Source of the DNA: Thalassobacillus sp. CUG 92003
Lineage (GTDB): Bacteria; Bacillota; Bacilli; Bacillales; Halobacillaceae
Length of the DNA: 64,000 nt
Assembly (NCBI RefSeq): GCF_013618635.1
Contig: NZ_JABLSJ010000002.1
Span: 62,001 to 126,000, forward strand
Direction: 5' to 3'
This document shows positions 26,948-35,970 of this stretch, one piece after another. The notes beneath the pieces were generated by a model. The model was given only the letters and a program-made list of their open reading frames with translations, did not search any database and was not told where the DNA came from. The translations under genes and the position numbers were made by a program. Every line of letters starts with the position of its first letter. The stretch's first letter is position 1.

Positions 26948-26998
26948 ACCCGGCGCCCTCTTACGTGCTTTCTGAGCAGTGAGAGGGGCCGGGTTTTT
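26948..26998 (+). terminator. Terminator after the M48 protease
   Basis: ACCCGGC..CCCTC pairs with GAG..GGGGCCGGGT, followed by T5. Confidence 0.85.
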
Positions 26999-27011
26999 GA
27001 ATGTCGCGACG

Positions 27012-27137
27012 TTTGCGTGATTTATAAGCGAGTTGCCCGGTTTTCTTGGCAACTTTTGCGCTCGTTCTTTCAACTTTTTCCGATTTCCAAGGAAGTGTTC
27101 GCATTTTTATGCACGGACCGCTGATTTCCTTGCAAAT
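27012..27137. repeat. Degenerate 21-bp phased array
   Basis: Units beginning TTTGCG, TTGCCCG, TTTTGCG, TTTTCCG, TGTTCGC and ACCGCTG start at about 27012, 27033, 27054, 27075, 27096 and 27117, an even 21-bp step. Conservation is low, so this may be a decayed member of the class. The spacer has no gene. Confidence 0.5.
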
Positions 27138-27280
27138 TCAAAGAAACGAAGGAAATGAGATAGAATGTGCAGGTAAATTCAAGAATTATCATATTTGTAT
27201 TTACTTTTTGATATTATTTGGTATCATATAGAGGTATTTGCTAATATATGAACTCTTAGGGAAGAAAGGGGATCGTGAGT

Positions 27281-27436
27281 ATGCTTACATCTCTTTATGT
27301 CTTATCTTTAACTATTCTGCTCACTTTTTTGGTGTTAACGCTCGTTGATAAATGTGTCACGAGCATGACTAAAAACAAAGTACAAGCAGACGTTGACACG
27401 GAGCAACCCCCATCTGTTTTGGAGCCAATTAAGTAA
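27281..27436 (+). CDS. Small single-helix membrane protein
   Basis: This 51-residue frame starts at ATG 27281 (GAAAGGGG about 9 nt upstream). It encodes one hydrophobic helix (residues 4-22), a basic stretch (TKNK) and an acidic, proline-containing tail. A perfect terminator follows at 27462, which supports real expression. I do not recognise the family. Confidence 0.55.
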   Translation: MLTSLYVLSLTILLTFLVLTLVDKCVTSMTKNKVQADVDTEQPPSVLEPIK

Positions 27437-27461
27437 GGAACTAAAACCATAGATGCCGTCA

Positions 27462-27503
27462 AAAAAACGCTGTTCGAGTCTTTTTACTCGAACAGCGTTT
27501 TTT
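27462..27503. terminator. Bidirectional terminator
   Basis: AAAAAACGCTGTTCGAGT pairs with ACTCGAACAGCGTTTTTT around a short T-rich loop. Confidence 0.95.
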
Positions 27504-27506
27504 CGT

Positions 27507-27965
27507 TCAGCCTGTTTTAACAAACATTGGAAGCTCTGTATAACCCATTTCACGCACGTAAATGAACAGGTTGCCTTTATGGTTGATTTCATGGTCTAAC
27601 GCTGCGTGCAACACTTGATTGGCTGGCAATTCAACACCGAGCACATGTGTCATATCGATAAGGCGATCGAAATCATCATCGGACATTGATTCGATGAGTT
27701 GGATGGTCTTATCGGTGTACGTCTGGGCTAATTCGGTGAGCTCGACCGAGGCGTTGTCGGTAAACACCTGTTGCGGTTCCTGCTTAGCTGCTGCGGCTGC
27801 AAATTGATAAAAGCTGGTAAGCATATGCGTGACCAGCGTGCGGGCCGTCATGGATGTCGGAGTCGGTTTATAATCTTCGTGTTCTCGGTCGATCTTAGCG
27901 ATGAGTTCATTTGTAACGTGACGATGGGATAAAAAATAATCCAAAAATTGTTTACTTTTACTCAT
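27507..27965 (-). CDS. DinB-family metal-binding protein
   Basis: The 152-residue four-helix-bundle protein has the DinB ligand pattern: His in TLVTHMLTSFYQF near residue 47, and the pair in ALDHEINHKGNLFIY near residues 124-128. These three histidines bind a divalent metal in the DinB/YfiT superfamily. Members include thiol transferases and DNA-damage-induced proteins of unknown activity. It is monocistronic and the ATG follows GGGAGGCATGCACA. Confidence 0.87.
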   Translation of the reverse strand: MSKSKQFLDYFLSHRHVTNELIAKIDREHEDYKPTPTSMTARTLVTHMLTSFYQFAAAAAKQEPQQVFTDNASVELTELAQTYTDKTIQLIESMSDDDFDRLIDMTHVLGVELPANQVLHAALDHEINHKGNLFIYVREMGYTELPMFVKTG

Positions 27966-28041
27966 TGTGCATGCCTCCCATTTTAATTACGATTCATCTT
28001 TCAATCTAGGAGAAAAAAGAGAATGGGTCAACTTAAACCGT

Positions 28042-29064
28042 TTAATGACTTGCCCACACATCTTTAGCGAGTTGGCCCGACTCTTCTAAGCGCTCAAGCC
28101 ATGTTGCAGCTGTTTCGTAATCCGTTTGGCAGCGCTGCTGATAACTCTCAATAAGTGCTTGCGTCACATCAGGCGCCATTTTACTGCCATCGCCACAAAT
28201 ATAAAGGCGTCCGCCTTGTTCCAGCAAGGTGAGAAGCGTGTCAGCATCGTGCTTCATAAGGTCCTGCACGTACGTTTTTTCTCCTGCTTTTCTACGTGAA
28301 AAGGCAGTGTGGAGCTTTATTAGCCCCTCTTGTTCCGCCTGTTTCAATTCGTTTTCATATAAAAAATCTTCCTCAGGGTGACGACAGCCGAAATATAAAT
28401 GCGCTTCGCCAAGGGAAACACCTTGTTCCAGCAGGTGGCGCCGGGCCTGGATGAAACCGCGGAAGGGTGCTATGCCTGTACCTGGTCCCACAAGAATCAT
28501 CGGTGTATCTGGCTCATCCGGAAGCTGAAAATTGGATTGGGGTGTGCTGACAAAACAAGCTGCTTTATCACCGGGGTCACGCTGAGCTAAATAGGTTGAG
28601 GCGACGCCCTGATATTCCCCTTTACCACTCCATGCTTGTGATTTCACGACGCTTACGGTGATGCTCACACGATTGTCCGCCACTTTAGAAGAGCTTGATA
28701 TGGAATAATAGCGCGCCTTTAATGGCGGAAGCAAAGCGATAAATGATGCAAATGGCAGCTCGCAAGATGGATAGTCCTCAAGCAAATCAAGCATAGACAC
28801 CCGTGAATGTAAGATATCCTGCCTGTAGGTGTCCTCTTCAAGTAAGCGTTCCAGCTCGGCTTTATGAGGCGGACAATCATTGTGAGCTGCTAAAGCACGG
28901 ATTTGAGCCCGTGTGGCCGGTTCCTGGCATTCCACGTAGGTTGTCAAAAGTTCGTCCAGACGGATTGGTTGCTCAGTCGGCAGGTGAGAGGCTTTGCCTG
29001 TTTGTTCATTGAGCACGACAAACGCGTCACCCTTTACGTTGTAATGCGTCAGCACCCGGTTCAC
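28042..29064 (-). CDS. CYP102-type reductase fragment: FAD/NADPH domain only
   Basis: The product matches the C-terminal third of self-sufficient P450 CYP102. [12 protein letters not shown] binds [26 protein letters not shown] and [13 protein letters not shown] bind the flavin/NADPH, and [17 protein letters not shown] and [12 protein letters not shown] complete the NADPH site, ending in AKDVWA. The GTG start overlaps the upstream stop (GTGA). Upstream codons in this frame (29065-29125) still encode CYP102-like [14 protein letters not shown], so the frame is the remnant of a longer gene and not an independent reductase. The FMN (flavodoxin) domain is absent, so electron transfer to the heme should fail. 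Confidence 0.85.
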   Translation of the reverse strand: MNRVLTHYNVKGDAFVVLNEQTGKASHLPTEQPIRLDELLTTYVECQEPATRAQIRALAAHNDCPPHKAELERLLEEDTYRQDILHSRVSMLDLLEDYPSCELPFASFIALLPPLKARYYSISSSSKVADNRVSITVSVVKSQAWSGKGEYQGVASTYLAQRDPGDKAACFVSTPQSNFQLPDEPDTPMILVGPGTGIAPFRGFIQARRHLLEQGVSLGEAHLYFGCRHPEEDFLYENELKQAEQEGLIKLHTAFSRRKAGEKTYVQDLMKHDADTLLTLLEQGGRLYICGDGSKMAPDVTQALIESYQQRCQTDYETAATWLERLEESGQLAKDVWASH

Positions 29065-30542
29065 AAGCTCACGACTATTCTGCGGCAGTATTCCGAGATG
29101 ATCGCCTTCCTGATAGCTCGGACTTCCTTTTTCTCTTCTGTCTCAGGTGAAGCGACCGGAGCCAGGCTGCCCTGATGATCGCGTCGCGATGAGACGCGCA
29201 TGGTGAGCCCGTCTGGTTTTAATGTCAGCGTTTCTTTAATATCGAGTTGATAATCGGTATGGTCCTCGAGCTGAAAATGTTGCAGCACCATGCCGAGTAC
29301 AAGCGTCGCCTCATGCAAGGCAAATTGTTGGCCGATGCAGGCACGTTGGCCATTGCCGAATGGTTTAAAGCTGTGTTCCGGAATGCTCGCCGGATCTTCG
29401 AAGCGTTCCGGCTTGAACGTTTCTGGATCTTCCCAAACTTCAGAATCACGATGCAGCTGAGGGAGAAGGAGGGTGATTGCGTCGCCTTCTTCCAACTCAT
29501 AGTGGCCTGCAAGGGTCGTATTGTGTTTGGCATAAACGGAAAAAGCAGGTGCTGTCGGCCATAACCGAAGGGACTCGTTGAGGATCATCTTGACGTATTT
29601 AAGCTGTTTGACCTGTTTATAATCAGGTGTCTGATCCCCTAAAACATCATCGACTTCTTCATATGCTTTTTGTAAAATATCAGGATGTTTCATCAAAAAA
29701 TAAAGCGCAAATGAAAGGAGTCCGCTCGTCGTTTCATGACCGGCGATCAGGAAGGTGATGATTTGGAACCGAATGTTTTCATCATCTAATGCTTCGCCTG
29801 TTTCAGGGTCTTTTCCTTGCAGCATATGCCCAAGCAAATCATCCTCGCCTTGATCGCCGTTTTCTTTGCGCTCGGCGATCAGCTGATCCACTAAACTGAA
29901 CATATAGTCGATATCCTCTTTATATTGGCGGTGTGAGCGTACCATCAGCTTTTCTTGCAGACCAAGGCGTTGAGATTGATTCATCGATTCATCAAGCGCA
30001 CGTACCATCTTCTCGACGAAGGGATGGGCTTGTTCCCGGTAGAAACTGTTGAAGCGATAGTCAAACCCGCAAAGCCCGATGGTGTCCAACGTGAGACGCG
30101 TCATGTCTTCAGGGACATCGATCGCTTCATTCGGGTTGAGCCTGGCCCACTTTTGCACCAATTGGGAGGCTACATCAACCATTTTGTTGTGGTAGCTCTT
30201 CATAGCCTGTTGGCTGAAACCAGGCAATAAAATATTGTGTGCTTTTTTCCAATTCGGTTCCCCGGTTTCACTCGTAAATAAGCCATCACCACTAAAGGCA
30301 CGCACTTTTTGCAGAGGCGGGCTGACCTTTTTATCAAACCGTGACTCATCACAAATCTCAGCAGCAAACTGGGCACTCGATACAAAGGTGCTCGTACGGC
30401 CTGGGAATTGGAATTGGTAAATCGGACCTAATTCATCCGCCAAGTTCATAAACGATTGGACGGGTTTGTTTTTGTCGATCATTGGTAAGTTTTTCAACGG
30501 ACCATAAGTCTTCGGTTGAGGAAGGTCGGTTACATTATGCAT
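29061..30542 (-). CDS. Cytochrome P450 CYP102 heme domain, frameshifted after the linker
   Basis: Residues 1-455 are a complete CYP102 fatty-acid hydroxylase heme domain. The I-helix [11 protein letters not shown] lies at 264-274, the ExxR motif NESLRLW at 322-328 and the heme loop [10 protein letters not shown] at 395-404, with Cys402 as ligand. The inter-domain linker follows to about Lys472, and the last ~20 residues are out of frame. Compared with P450-BM3, roughly 220 codons of FMN and early FAD domain are missing at the junction near 29125. The heme domain could still bind fatty acids. It lies downstream of the FatR gene with its own operator. Confidence 0.88.
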   Translation of the reverse strand: MHNVTDLPQPKTYGPLKNLPMIDKNKPVQSFMNLADELGPIYQFQFPGRTSTFVSSAQFAAEICDESRFDKKVSPPLQKVRAFSGDGLFTSETGEPNWKKAHNILLPGFSQQAMKSYHNKMVDVASQLVQKWARLNPNEAIDVPEDMTRLTLDTIGLCGFDYRFNSFYREQAHPFVEKMVRALDESMNQSQRLGLQEKLMVRSHRQYKEDIDYMFSLVDQLIAERKENGDQGEDDLLGHMLQGKDPETGEALDDENIRFQIITFLIAGHETTSGLLSFALYFLMKHPDILQKAYEEVDDVLGDQTPDYKQVKQLKYVKMILNESLRLWPTAPAFSVYAKHNTTLAGHYELEEGDAITLLLPQLHRDSEVWEDPETFKPERFEDPASIPEHSFKPFGNGQRACIGQQFALHEATLVLGMVLQHFQLEDHTDYQLDIKETLTLKPDGLTMRVSSRRDHQGSLAPVASPETEEKKEVRAIRKAIISEYCRRIVVSL

Positions 30543-30574
30543 TCATCAACACCTCGCAGGGTTAGTTTAATATA

Positions 30575-30592
30575 GGAATGAATATTCATTCC
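30575..30592. promoter_or_regulatory. FatR/Bm3R1-type operator before the P450 gene
   Basis: GGAATGAATATTCATTCC is a perfect 18-bp palindrome, identical to the copy at 31215 and close to the known Bm3R1 operator. Confidence 0.88.
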
Positions 30593-30621
30593 GGATAAGA
30601 CGAGAAGAGACACCTAGTGCC

Positions 30622-31194
30622 TCAAGTGTGCAAGCGTACCGCATCCCAGCAGCTTTCTTCCACGCCTGCCAGTAACTCTTCAGTCGCTTCGATATCGCCG
30701 GCACGAATCAATTGATGCAGTTCTAAGAAGGCACCATAAATAATGGCAATCAAAGCAGTAGAAGGGAGGTCACGAATTTCGTTCGCCTCTTTCCCGCGGT
30801 CAAAGAAAGAACTGAGAATCGTGCGCAAACGGTCAAAATACTGGCTGCTCATGTCATCTAAAAAGTGGCCGTCGTTATGCATTTTGATAAAGTAGAGAGC
30901 ATGCTCATGGTGGTGGGTGAACCGGACCATGCCCTGGAACAAATGATGAAATTGACGACGTATAGATAGGTGTTCGGGATAGTCTTTAACGAGCATATCC
31001 GTCAACGCTTCCACATAGTGCTGAAACAGCGTATTCACCAGCACTTCTTTATTGTCGAAATACCGATAAATTGTACCTGCTCCAACTTTAGCATCGGCAG
31101 CGATCATGGGGATGGTGGTAGCGTCAAAACCACGCTCGGCAAATAGCTTGAGCGCACTTTGCAAAATATCCTCTCGCTTATGGGTGGCAACCAT
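30622..31194 (-). CDS. fatR: TetR-family fatty-acid-responsive repressor FatR
   Basis: The 190-residue TetR protein has HTH sequence ILQSALKLFAERGFDATTIPMIAADAKVGAGTIYRYFDNKEVL (residues 10-52). It stands directly upstream of a CYP102 gene in the same orientation, the arrangement of B. subtilis fatR-cypB and the Bm3R1 locus. Identical 18-bp palindromes flank the gene (31215 and 30575), so it should repress both itself and the P450. Fatty acids release related repressors. The ATG follows AAAGGAGCGAGTG. Confidence 0.9.
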   Translation of the reverse strand: MVATHKREDILQSALKLFAERGFDATTIPMIAADAKVGAGTIYRYFDNKEVLVNTLFQHYVEALTDMLVKDYPEHLSIRRQFHHLFQGMVRFTHHHEHALYFIKMHNDGHFLDDMSSQYFDRLRTILSSFFDRGKEANEIRDLPSTALIAIIYGAFLELHQLIRAGDIEATEELLAGVEESCWDAVRLHT

Positions 31195-31214
31195 TTCACT
31201 CGCTCCTTTTATCC

Positions 31215-31232
31215 GGAATGAATATTCATTCC
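31215..31232. promoter_or_regulatory. FatR operator before fatR
   Basis: GGAATGAATATTCATTCC lies 21 bp upstream of the fatR start and is identical to the copy before the P450 gene. It implies autoregulation. Confidence 0.88.
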
Positions 31233-31275
31233 TGTCTATATTAACGTTTATTTTTTAATTTATCAAGTCTTAAGA

Positions 31276-31325
31276 AATAAAGAGAAGGAGATCGGAAAGC
31301 ATGACGCGCTTTTCCGGTCTCCTTC
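31276..31325 (-). terminator. Terminator of the yutJ-like gene
   Basis: GAAGGAGA..CGGAAA pairs with TTTTCCG..TCTCCTTC. On the minus strand a T-rich tail (TCTCTTTATTTCTT) follows. Confidence 0.7.
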
Positions 31326-31339
31326 ATCAAACATGTAGA

Positions 31340-32404
31340 CTAGTGACGTTTATGCATCCAAAGCACGCCTGATTTGGCAAGGCGAGGCAAGAGTCCCGTA
31401 ACCGGCTGCTGGAGCATGTTGCCAAACCCATCGGATTTACCGAGGGAGCCAAGGGAGCCTTTCAGTTTGATCGCTTTTGGCTTCTGAGGCTGTTTATTTT
31501 TCAAAACGGCCGTGAGAATATCTGCGATTTGTTCGCCTTGCTGACCAGCGAGTTGAGCACTGGGAGAGTGTGGGGAAGAAGCGCAATCCCCTACGACGTA
31601 CACATTCGGGTGACTGGGTACTTGATAAAAGTCATTGACGAGCACTTTTTCCTGGTTGTCCTTTTCAAACGGCAGGGCTCTCACAAGATAGTTCGGCCGA
31701 ACGCCAGCTGTCCATACGGTTACGTCATTGACATAGCAAATGCCATTGTTGCACACACCGTCTCGTTCGACATATTCAACGTTGGCATTATGCAGGACTT
31801 CCACATCATTCTTCTTGAACCAATCTTCAACATACTCTTGAATTTTTGCATCAAAAGCGGTCAGCACCGTTTCGCCGCGATCCAGCAGTCTGATATTGAG
31901 GTCAGGGCGGCTTTCTCTGATTTCTGACGCTACTTCAATGCCGCTCAAACCGGCACCGACGATTGAAACCTTGCCGTGTGCCTTAAGGTTGCAGACCGAC
32001 AGGCCCGTGTGACGGGCGTTGGAAAATGTTTGGACACTTTCAGTATATTCGCTTGCTCCTTCAATGCCGTGATAGTTATCCTCGCACCCAAGGCCGATCA
32101 CTAAATAATCGTAAGCGACACGATCGTGCGTATCTTTGAATAAAATCTCCTGCTGCTCGGTATCGATTTGTTCGATGTCATTAAAAACATACTCCACTTG
32201 ATCGTGCTTCGGGAAATCCGTCCGGACATCTTTATCCGCCACCGTTCCAGCAGCGATCGTATAATATTCCGTTTTATAGGAATGATACGGGTTTCGATCA
32301 ACGAGTGTGATATGTAGATCCTCAGGAAGGTCGTTTTCGATCAGATTCAATAGCATTTTGAGACCGCCATAACCTCCACCTAAGATAACCAATCGCTTCA
32401 TCAT
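31340..32404 (-). CDS. yutJ: NADH dehydrogenase-like FAD oxidoreductase (YutJ-like)
   Basis: The ~354-residue two-dinucleotide-binding-domain flavoprotein begins MKRLVILGGGYGGLKML (FAD Rossmann motif). The second Rossmann motif is VSIVGAGLSGIEVASEI near residue 150. VWTAGVRPN and the C-terminal VYVVGDCASSP complete the FAD site. This is the type II NADH dehydrogenase-like layout. The frame extends 60 nt further, but AAGGTGGTG points to ATG 32404 or 32401. The C-terminal region (KLKGSLGSLGKSDGFG) is typical of the YutJ subgroup. It probably acts at the membrane face in quinone or flavin redox. Confidence 0.87.
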   Translation of the reverse strand: MMKRLVILGGGYGGLKMLLNLIENDLPEDLHITLVDRNPYHSYKTEYYTIAAGTVADKDVRTDFPKHDQVEYVFNDIEQIDTEQQEILFKDTHDRVAYDYLVIGLGCEDNYHGIEGASEYTESVQTFSNARHTGLSVCNLKAHGKVSIVGAGLSGIEVASEIRESRPDLNIRLLDRGETVLTAFDAKIQEYVEDWFKKNDVEVLHNANVEYVERDGVCNNGICYVNDVTVWTAGVRPNYLVRALPFEKDNQEKVLVNDFYQVPSHPNVYVVGDCASSPHSPSAQLAGQQGEQIADILTAVLKNKQPQKPKAIKLKGSLGSLGKSDGFGNMLQQPVTGLLPRLAKSGVLWMHKRH

Positions 32405-32621
32405 CAAACACCACCTTCGAATAAAATAAAGCCGTTCAACTACCATTGGCACAGAAAGCGCCAATTATCATCAATCCTTCTTAAAGATTACCAAAAAAAC
32501 AGCGATAACACTAGGAAAAGTACAGGAATATTGCCAAATTTTGAATCGTATTGTCGCATTCGTTCAAATCCTGGTTCGATGGGTTTAGTTTGACCTAACC
32601 ATCGGGTAGTATGCGTTGTAT

Positions 32622-32653
32622 CAGACGTGCTTCGGTTGCAAACGAACCGTCTG
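32622..32653 (+). ncRNA. Structured leader before the SMR gene
   Basis: CAGACG pairs with CGTCTG, enclosing TTCGGTT and AACGAA arms, 47 bp upstream of the SMR start. No T tract follows, so it is not a simple terminator. It could be a cis-regulatory element. I could not match it to a guanidine riboswitch consensus. Confidence 0.35.
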
Positions 32654-32699
32654 GACGGTAACATTAAATCGAGACATCCAGCTTAAAGGAGGGGCTGAC

Positions 32700-33032
32700 A
32701 TGGCTTATGTATATTTGTTTCTTGGTATCGTCGCTGAAGTGTTTGGCACGACGATGCTTAAAATGTCAGAAGGACTTAGTCGAGTGTTCCCGGTACTGGG
32801 CGGGGTGGTCGGTTTTTCATCTGCTTTGTTTTTCTTGGCGCTGTCCTTCCAAACGATTCCATTAAACGTGGCGTATGCGACGTGGGCGGGCGTCGGGACA
32901 GCGGGCGCCGCATTAGTGGGTTTATTGATTTGGAAAGAAAACATCAATCTGGTTGGCCTCATCGGGTTGATTTTGATTATAGGGGGCATCGTCTTGTTGA
33001 ATCTGTCGCCTGGGCATGCTTCAAAGCTGTAA
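32700..33032 (+). CDS. Small multidrug resistance (SMR) family transporter
   Basis: The 110-residue protein has four transmembrane helices. The invariant membrane glutamate is in GIVAEVFGTTMLKMSEGLS (Glu13), and PLNVAYATWAGVGTAGAALVG supplies the conserved Tyr-Ala-x-Trp of helix three. It exchanges protons for cationic compounds or guanidinium. The frame opens earlier, but AAAGGAGGGG fixes the start at ATG 32700. It is a single gene; SMR proteins often act as heterodimers, but no partner is adjacent. Confidence 0.92.
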   Translation: MAYVYLFLGIVAEVFGTTMLKMSEGLSRVFPVLGGVVGFSSALFFLALSFQTIPLNVAYATWAGVGTAGAALVGLLIWKENINLVGLIGLILIIGGIVLLNLSPGHASKL

Positions 33033-33043
33033 AGTATAAACCA

Positions 33044-33077
33044 GGAACCAAACAGGTGTTGATATCTGTTTGGTTCC
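33044..33077. terminator. Stem-loop between convergent genes
   Basis: GGAACCAAACAG pairs perfectly with CTGTTTGGTTCC. There is no immediate T run, but its position between the SMR and YihY genes suggests termination on both strands. Confidence 0.7.
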
Positions 33078-33088
33078 GGCTGCTTCGT

Positions 33089-33910
33089 TCATGCTTTTTG
33101 TTGCCTGCGTTGGTAAATCACGTTGATTTCGGCCCCGATCATGAGGATCAGGCCAGTCAGGAAGAACCACAACATGAGAATGATGATGCCCCCTAGGCTA
33201 CCGTATACCGCAGAGTAGTTGCTGAAATTACTGACATAAAAAGAGAACGCTAATGAAATAAGCTGCCACAATACAGCAGTGATCAAAGCACCTGGTATGA
33301 TATAAGCGTACGGAATATTTTTATTGGGGGCGAAGCGGTACAAGGCCATCAGGACCCCGACCATGACAAATATGCTGATAACCCACCGTAATAGGTTAAA
33401 GACAACTAATATTTCGCCAGGCAGGTTGATGGCGTTATCGATCGCACTGATGATGACTTCGCCGAACACGGGCAGAACCAATGCGACAATCAAGGTGACA
33501 ATCATCCCGAGAGTCAAGAGAATGGAAAGCAGCCGGACTTTGAGAAACGAGCGACTTTCCTCGACATTGTAAGCTATATTAGTTGCTTTTATAAACGCGT
33601 TAATTCCATTTGATGCAGACCAGAGGGTGCCAATTATCCCAATAGTCAACAGTCCGCCTTGTGGGGTCTCAATGAGGCTGATGATATTTTCCTCAAGCAA
33701 GGCTGCTGTCTCGCCAGGTGCAACTTGTTCGATGAACTGCAGTGCTTCGTCTGATGTAATGTTCAAGTAGGGGAGAATCGAGAACACTAATATGAGCAGC
33801 GGCACTATCGCGAGCAAGTAATAATAGGCTTGCGCCGAGGCGAGTATCGGAACGTCATCGTTTTGAAATTCTTCTTTAAGCTGCGTGATGTAAAACTTCA
33901 TCGTATTCAT
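33089..33910 (-). CDS. YihY/BrkB-family membrane protein
   Basis: The 273-residue protein has six transmembrane helices. The YihY signature region around residues 20-40 reads ILASAQAYYYLLAIVPLLILVFSIL. The loop IGIIGTLWSASNGINAFIKATNIAYNVEESRSFLKVRL and YGSLGGIIILMLWFFLTGLILMIGAEIN near the C-terminus also match. The family was once called ribonuclease BN; that assignment was withdrawn and no activity is established. It is monocistronic and divergent from a SigB-type operon. Confidence 0.88.
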   Translation of the reverse strand: MNTMKFYITQLKEEFQNDDVPILASAQAYYYLLAIVPLLILVFSILPYLNITSDEALQFIEQVAPGETAALLEENIISLIETPQGGLLTIGIIGTLWSASNGINAFIKATNIAYNVEESRSFLKVRLLSILLTLGMIVTLIVALVLPVFGEVIISAIDNAINLPGEILVVFNLLRWVISIFVMVGVLMALYRFAPNKNIPYAYIIPGALITAVLWQLISLAFSFYVSNFSNYSAVYGSLGGIIILMLWFFLTGLILMIGAEINVIYQRRQQKA

Positions 33911-34001
33911 GCACCCATTCCTCCTCTTCCACCGTTCTTTTTTCCTTATCCCCTTTATACGACTTCGTCAATCTCATGAAATCGAATCATTTGGAAAAAT
34001 A

Positions 34002-34026
34002 GTTTTGAATCGCTTTAAAAGGGAAA
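34002..34026 (+). promoter_or_regulatory. SigB-type promoter
   Basis: GTTTTG, 13 bp, GGGAAA fits the general-stress consensus (GTTTAA-N12-14-GGGTAT). It ends 27 bp before the first ytxG-like gene; B. subtilis ytxG is SigB-controlled. Confidence 0.65.
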
Positions 34027-34053
34027 CGCCCATTAAAAAGGAGGAATCTACGT

Positions 34054-34485
34054 ATGTCACTGGTAACCATCAGCCTGTTCATCATCGCGCTTTCGTTTGC
34101 ATTCATTTCAATTTATGTCATTAAGACATTGAAAGCTGTATCCAGTACGTTAACAAGTGTCTCAGGCACACTTGAGCGTGTAGAGGGACAGATGGAAGGA
34201 ATCTCGCAAGAATCGGAGCATCTGTTGAACAAAACGAACGCCATCGCCGATGATGTCCAACAAAAAAGCCAGTCTCTCGATGGCGTGGTGAATTCGTTGC
34301 AGAATGTCGGTGCATCCGTGGAACACGTTAATTCATCCTTGCACGGGATGTCAGAACATGTGGCTAAAGAGTCGAACCAGAATGCTGATCAAGTTGCTAA
34401 AGTCATGAAGTGGGGCGATGCGGCGTTGCAACTATATGCAAAATGGAAGACAAAAAAAGCCCGTACTGAAGAAAACTATGGCTGA
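34054..34485 (+). CDS. DUF948 protein (YtxG-like), copy 1
   Basis: The 143-residue protein has one N-terminal transmembrane helix (about 5-25). A long amphipathic heptad-rich region with recurrent Val, Leu and Ser (TLTSVSGTLERVEGQMEGISQESEHLLNKTNAIADDV) resembles chemoreceptor-like coiled coils, then a short basic tail follows. DUF948 proteins are general-stress membrane proteins of unknown activity. It starts a three-gene operon under a SigB-like promoter. Confidence 0.88.
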   Translation: MSLVTISLFIIALSFAFISIYVIKTLKAVSSTLTSVSGTLERVEGQMEGISQESEHLLNKTNAIADDVQQKSQSLDGVVNSLQNVGASVEHVNSSLHGMSEHVAKESNQNADQVAKVMKWGDAALQLYAKWKTKKARTEENYG

Positions 34486-34515
34486 TAATAGATTGGAAAA
34501 AGGAGGAGATCCACC

Positions 34516-34965
34516 ATGGATTTATTAGGGATCGGCGTTTTGATTATCGGTATTGTGTTTGCCGTCGTCGCTATCTTTCTGATTCGCACATTGAACAATT
34601 TGGCCAATGTCCTTCATGGCGTCAACAAAACGGTGGACACACTTCCCGATCACTTAGAGGGAGTTATGACGCAAACGAGTGACATACTCCACACCAGTCA
34701 ATCTACGTTATCCGATGTAAATGATAAACTTCAGGCACTCAGCCCGCTTTTTTATATCGTTGGCGATGTCGGCGACTCGTCGCGTAAATTGACATCATCC
34801 CTGGCAGACGCGACCCGTTCGATGAAAAAACGGACCTCAATAGGGGAAAAGACGATTAATGAAAAAGATTTAAGCGGTTTATACGGAGCGCTCGCCTTTG
34901 GGTATTATTTGAATCAAAGAAAAAAAGCTCTGAAACAGGCTAAGCCTGAGAGCCAATCAGCTTAA
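34516..34965 (+). CDS. DUF948 protein, copy 2
   Basis: The second DUF948 protein (149 residues) has an N-terminal membrane helix (4-25) and coiled-coil region LNNLANVLHGVNKTVDTLPDHLEGVMTQTSDILHTSQSTL. A Gly/Tyr segment (LYGALAFGYYLNQRKKALKQAK) lies before the end. It lies 30 nt after copy 1 with its own AAAAAGGAGGAG site. The tandem arrangement suggests duplication followed by divergence or a hetero-oligomer. Confidence 0.85.
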   Translation: MDLLGIGVLIIGIVFAVVAIFLIRTLNNLANVLHGVNKTVDTLPDHLEGVMTQTSDILHTSQSTLSDVNDKLQALSPLFYIVGDVGDSSRKLTSSLADATRSMKKRTSIGEKTINEKDLSGLYGALAFGYYLNQRKKALKQAKPESQSA

Positions 34966-34989
34966 TATCAGAAGGAAGGAGTCGATAGC

Positions 34990-35712
34990 ATGGGACAATC
35001 ACTGAAAGGTAAAGTCGCCATTGTAACAGGCGCAGGAAGAGGAATAGGGCGGGCTACAGCTTTAGCCCTGGCTGAAGAAGGCGTCCATGTCGGTTTGCTT
35101 GCCAGGACAGAATCACACGTGCAGGAGGTTGCTTCTGAAGTAGAAGCCTACGGTGTCCAGACCGCTTATGCGGCTGCTGATGTGTCGTCGCTAGAACAAG
35201 TGGAACAAGCCATTGAATACTTGAACAGCAAATTGGGCAGCACAAACATCTTAATCAATAACGCGGGCATCGGAAAATCGAAATCATTCCTCGATTTTGA
35301 ACCAGACGAATGGAGGCAGGTCCTTGATGTCAATTTAACGGGGGTATTTTATGTCACGCGCACCGTGCTGCCTCAGCTGATCGATCAAAATGGCGGTGAC
35401 ATCATCAACATATCCTCAATGTCTGGTTTGCGTGGCACTCCAGGTTCAAGTGCTTACAGTGCCTCCAAGTTCGGATTACTTGGACTGACAGAATCGCTCG
35501 CCCAGGAAGTGCGCACCCACAACATTCGTGTGTCCGCCTTGACGCCAAGCAAGGTGATCACGGATTTGACGTCGACCGGAAACGAAACAGAGGAAGACAA
35601 AGAAAAGTTCATGCAGCCGGAAGATTTGGCCGAATATATGGTCTCCCAATTGAAACTGCATCCACGCATATTCATTAAATCATCCGCACAGTGGGCTACA
35701 AACCCATTTTAA
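34990..35712 (+). CDS. Short-chain dehydrogenase, 3-ketoacyl-ACP reductase-like
   Basis: This is a classical SDR of 240 residues. The NADP site is [10 protein letters not shown] (residues 14-23), then NNAG at about 90-93, and catalytic Ser around 143 with YSASK at about 156-160. It resembles FabG-like reductases, but its location in a stress operon with two DUF948 proteins rather than a fatty-acid cluster suggests another carbonyl substrate. AGAAGGAAGGAG precedes the ATG 24 nt after the DUF948 stop. Confidence 0.9.
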   Translation: MGQSLKGKVAIVTGAGRGIGRATALALAEEGVHVGLLARTESHVQEVASEVEAYGVQTAYAAADVSSLEQVEQAIEYLNSKLGSTNILINNAGIGKSKSFLDFEPDEWRQVLDVNLTGVFYVTRTVLPQLIDQNGGDIINISSMSGLRGTPGSSAYSASKFGLLGLTESLAQEVRTHNIRVSALTPSKVITDLTSTGNETEEDKEKFMQPEDLAEYMVSQLKLHPRIFIKSSAQWATNPF

Positions 35713-35741
35713 TCCTCAAGCCACCCCTTGAGGATTTTTTC
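35711..35741 (+). terminator. Terminator of the ytxG-like operon
   Basis: TCCTCAAG pairs with CTTGAGGA and is followed by T6. It overlaps the SDR stop codon. Confidence 0.9.
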
Positions 35742-35970
35742 TTTGAACCAAAAAAATGATGACAATCTATCCAGGAAACTCCATATATGAAGAATTTCAC
35801 TTATATTTCAAGCAGGAGAATCACCTGATTATGTAGTAATTAATACAACACAGTTCTATTTATCTGGATCTTTGTCTTCCGTCGTGATGTCACTCAATTC
35901 CAGTTTCTGAAAGATCAGGACGGGAAATTCTAGAAACGAAACTATACGATACTGGGGGGGGGGCAAAAAC

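Noticed and set aside
28285-28305. parS-like sequence in the reductase fragment (TTTTCTACGTGAAAA)
   Set aside because: It has mismatches in the core palindrome, unlike the two perfect sites.
32530-32699. Guanidine riboswitch upstream of the SMR gene
   Set aside because: The expected conserved loop sequences are not visible; only a generic hairpin is.
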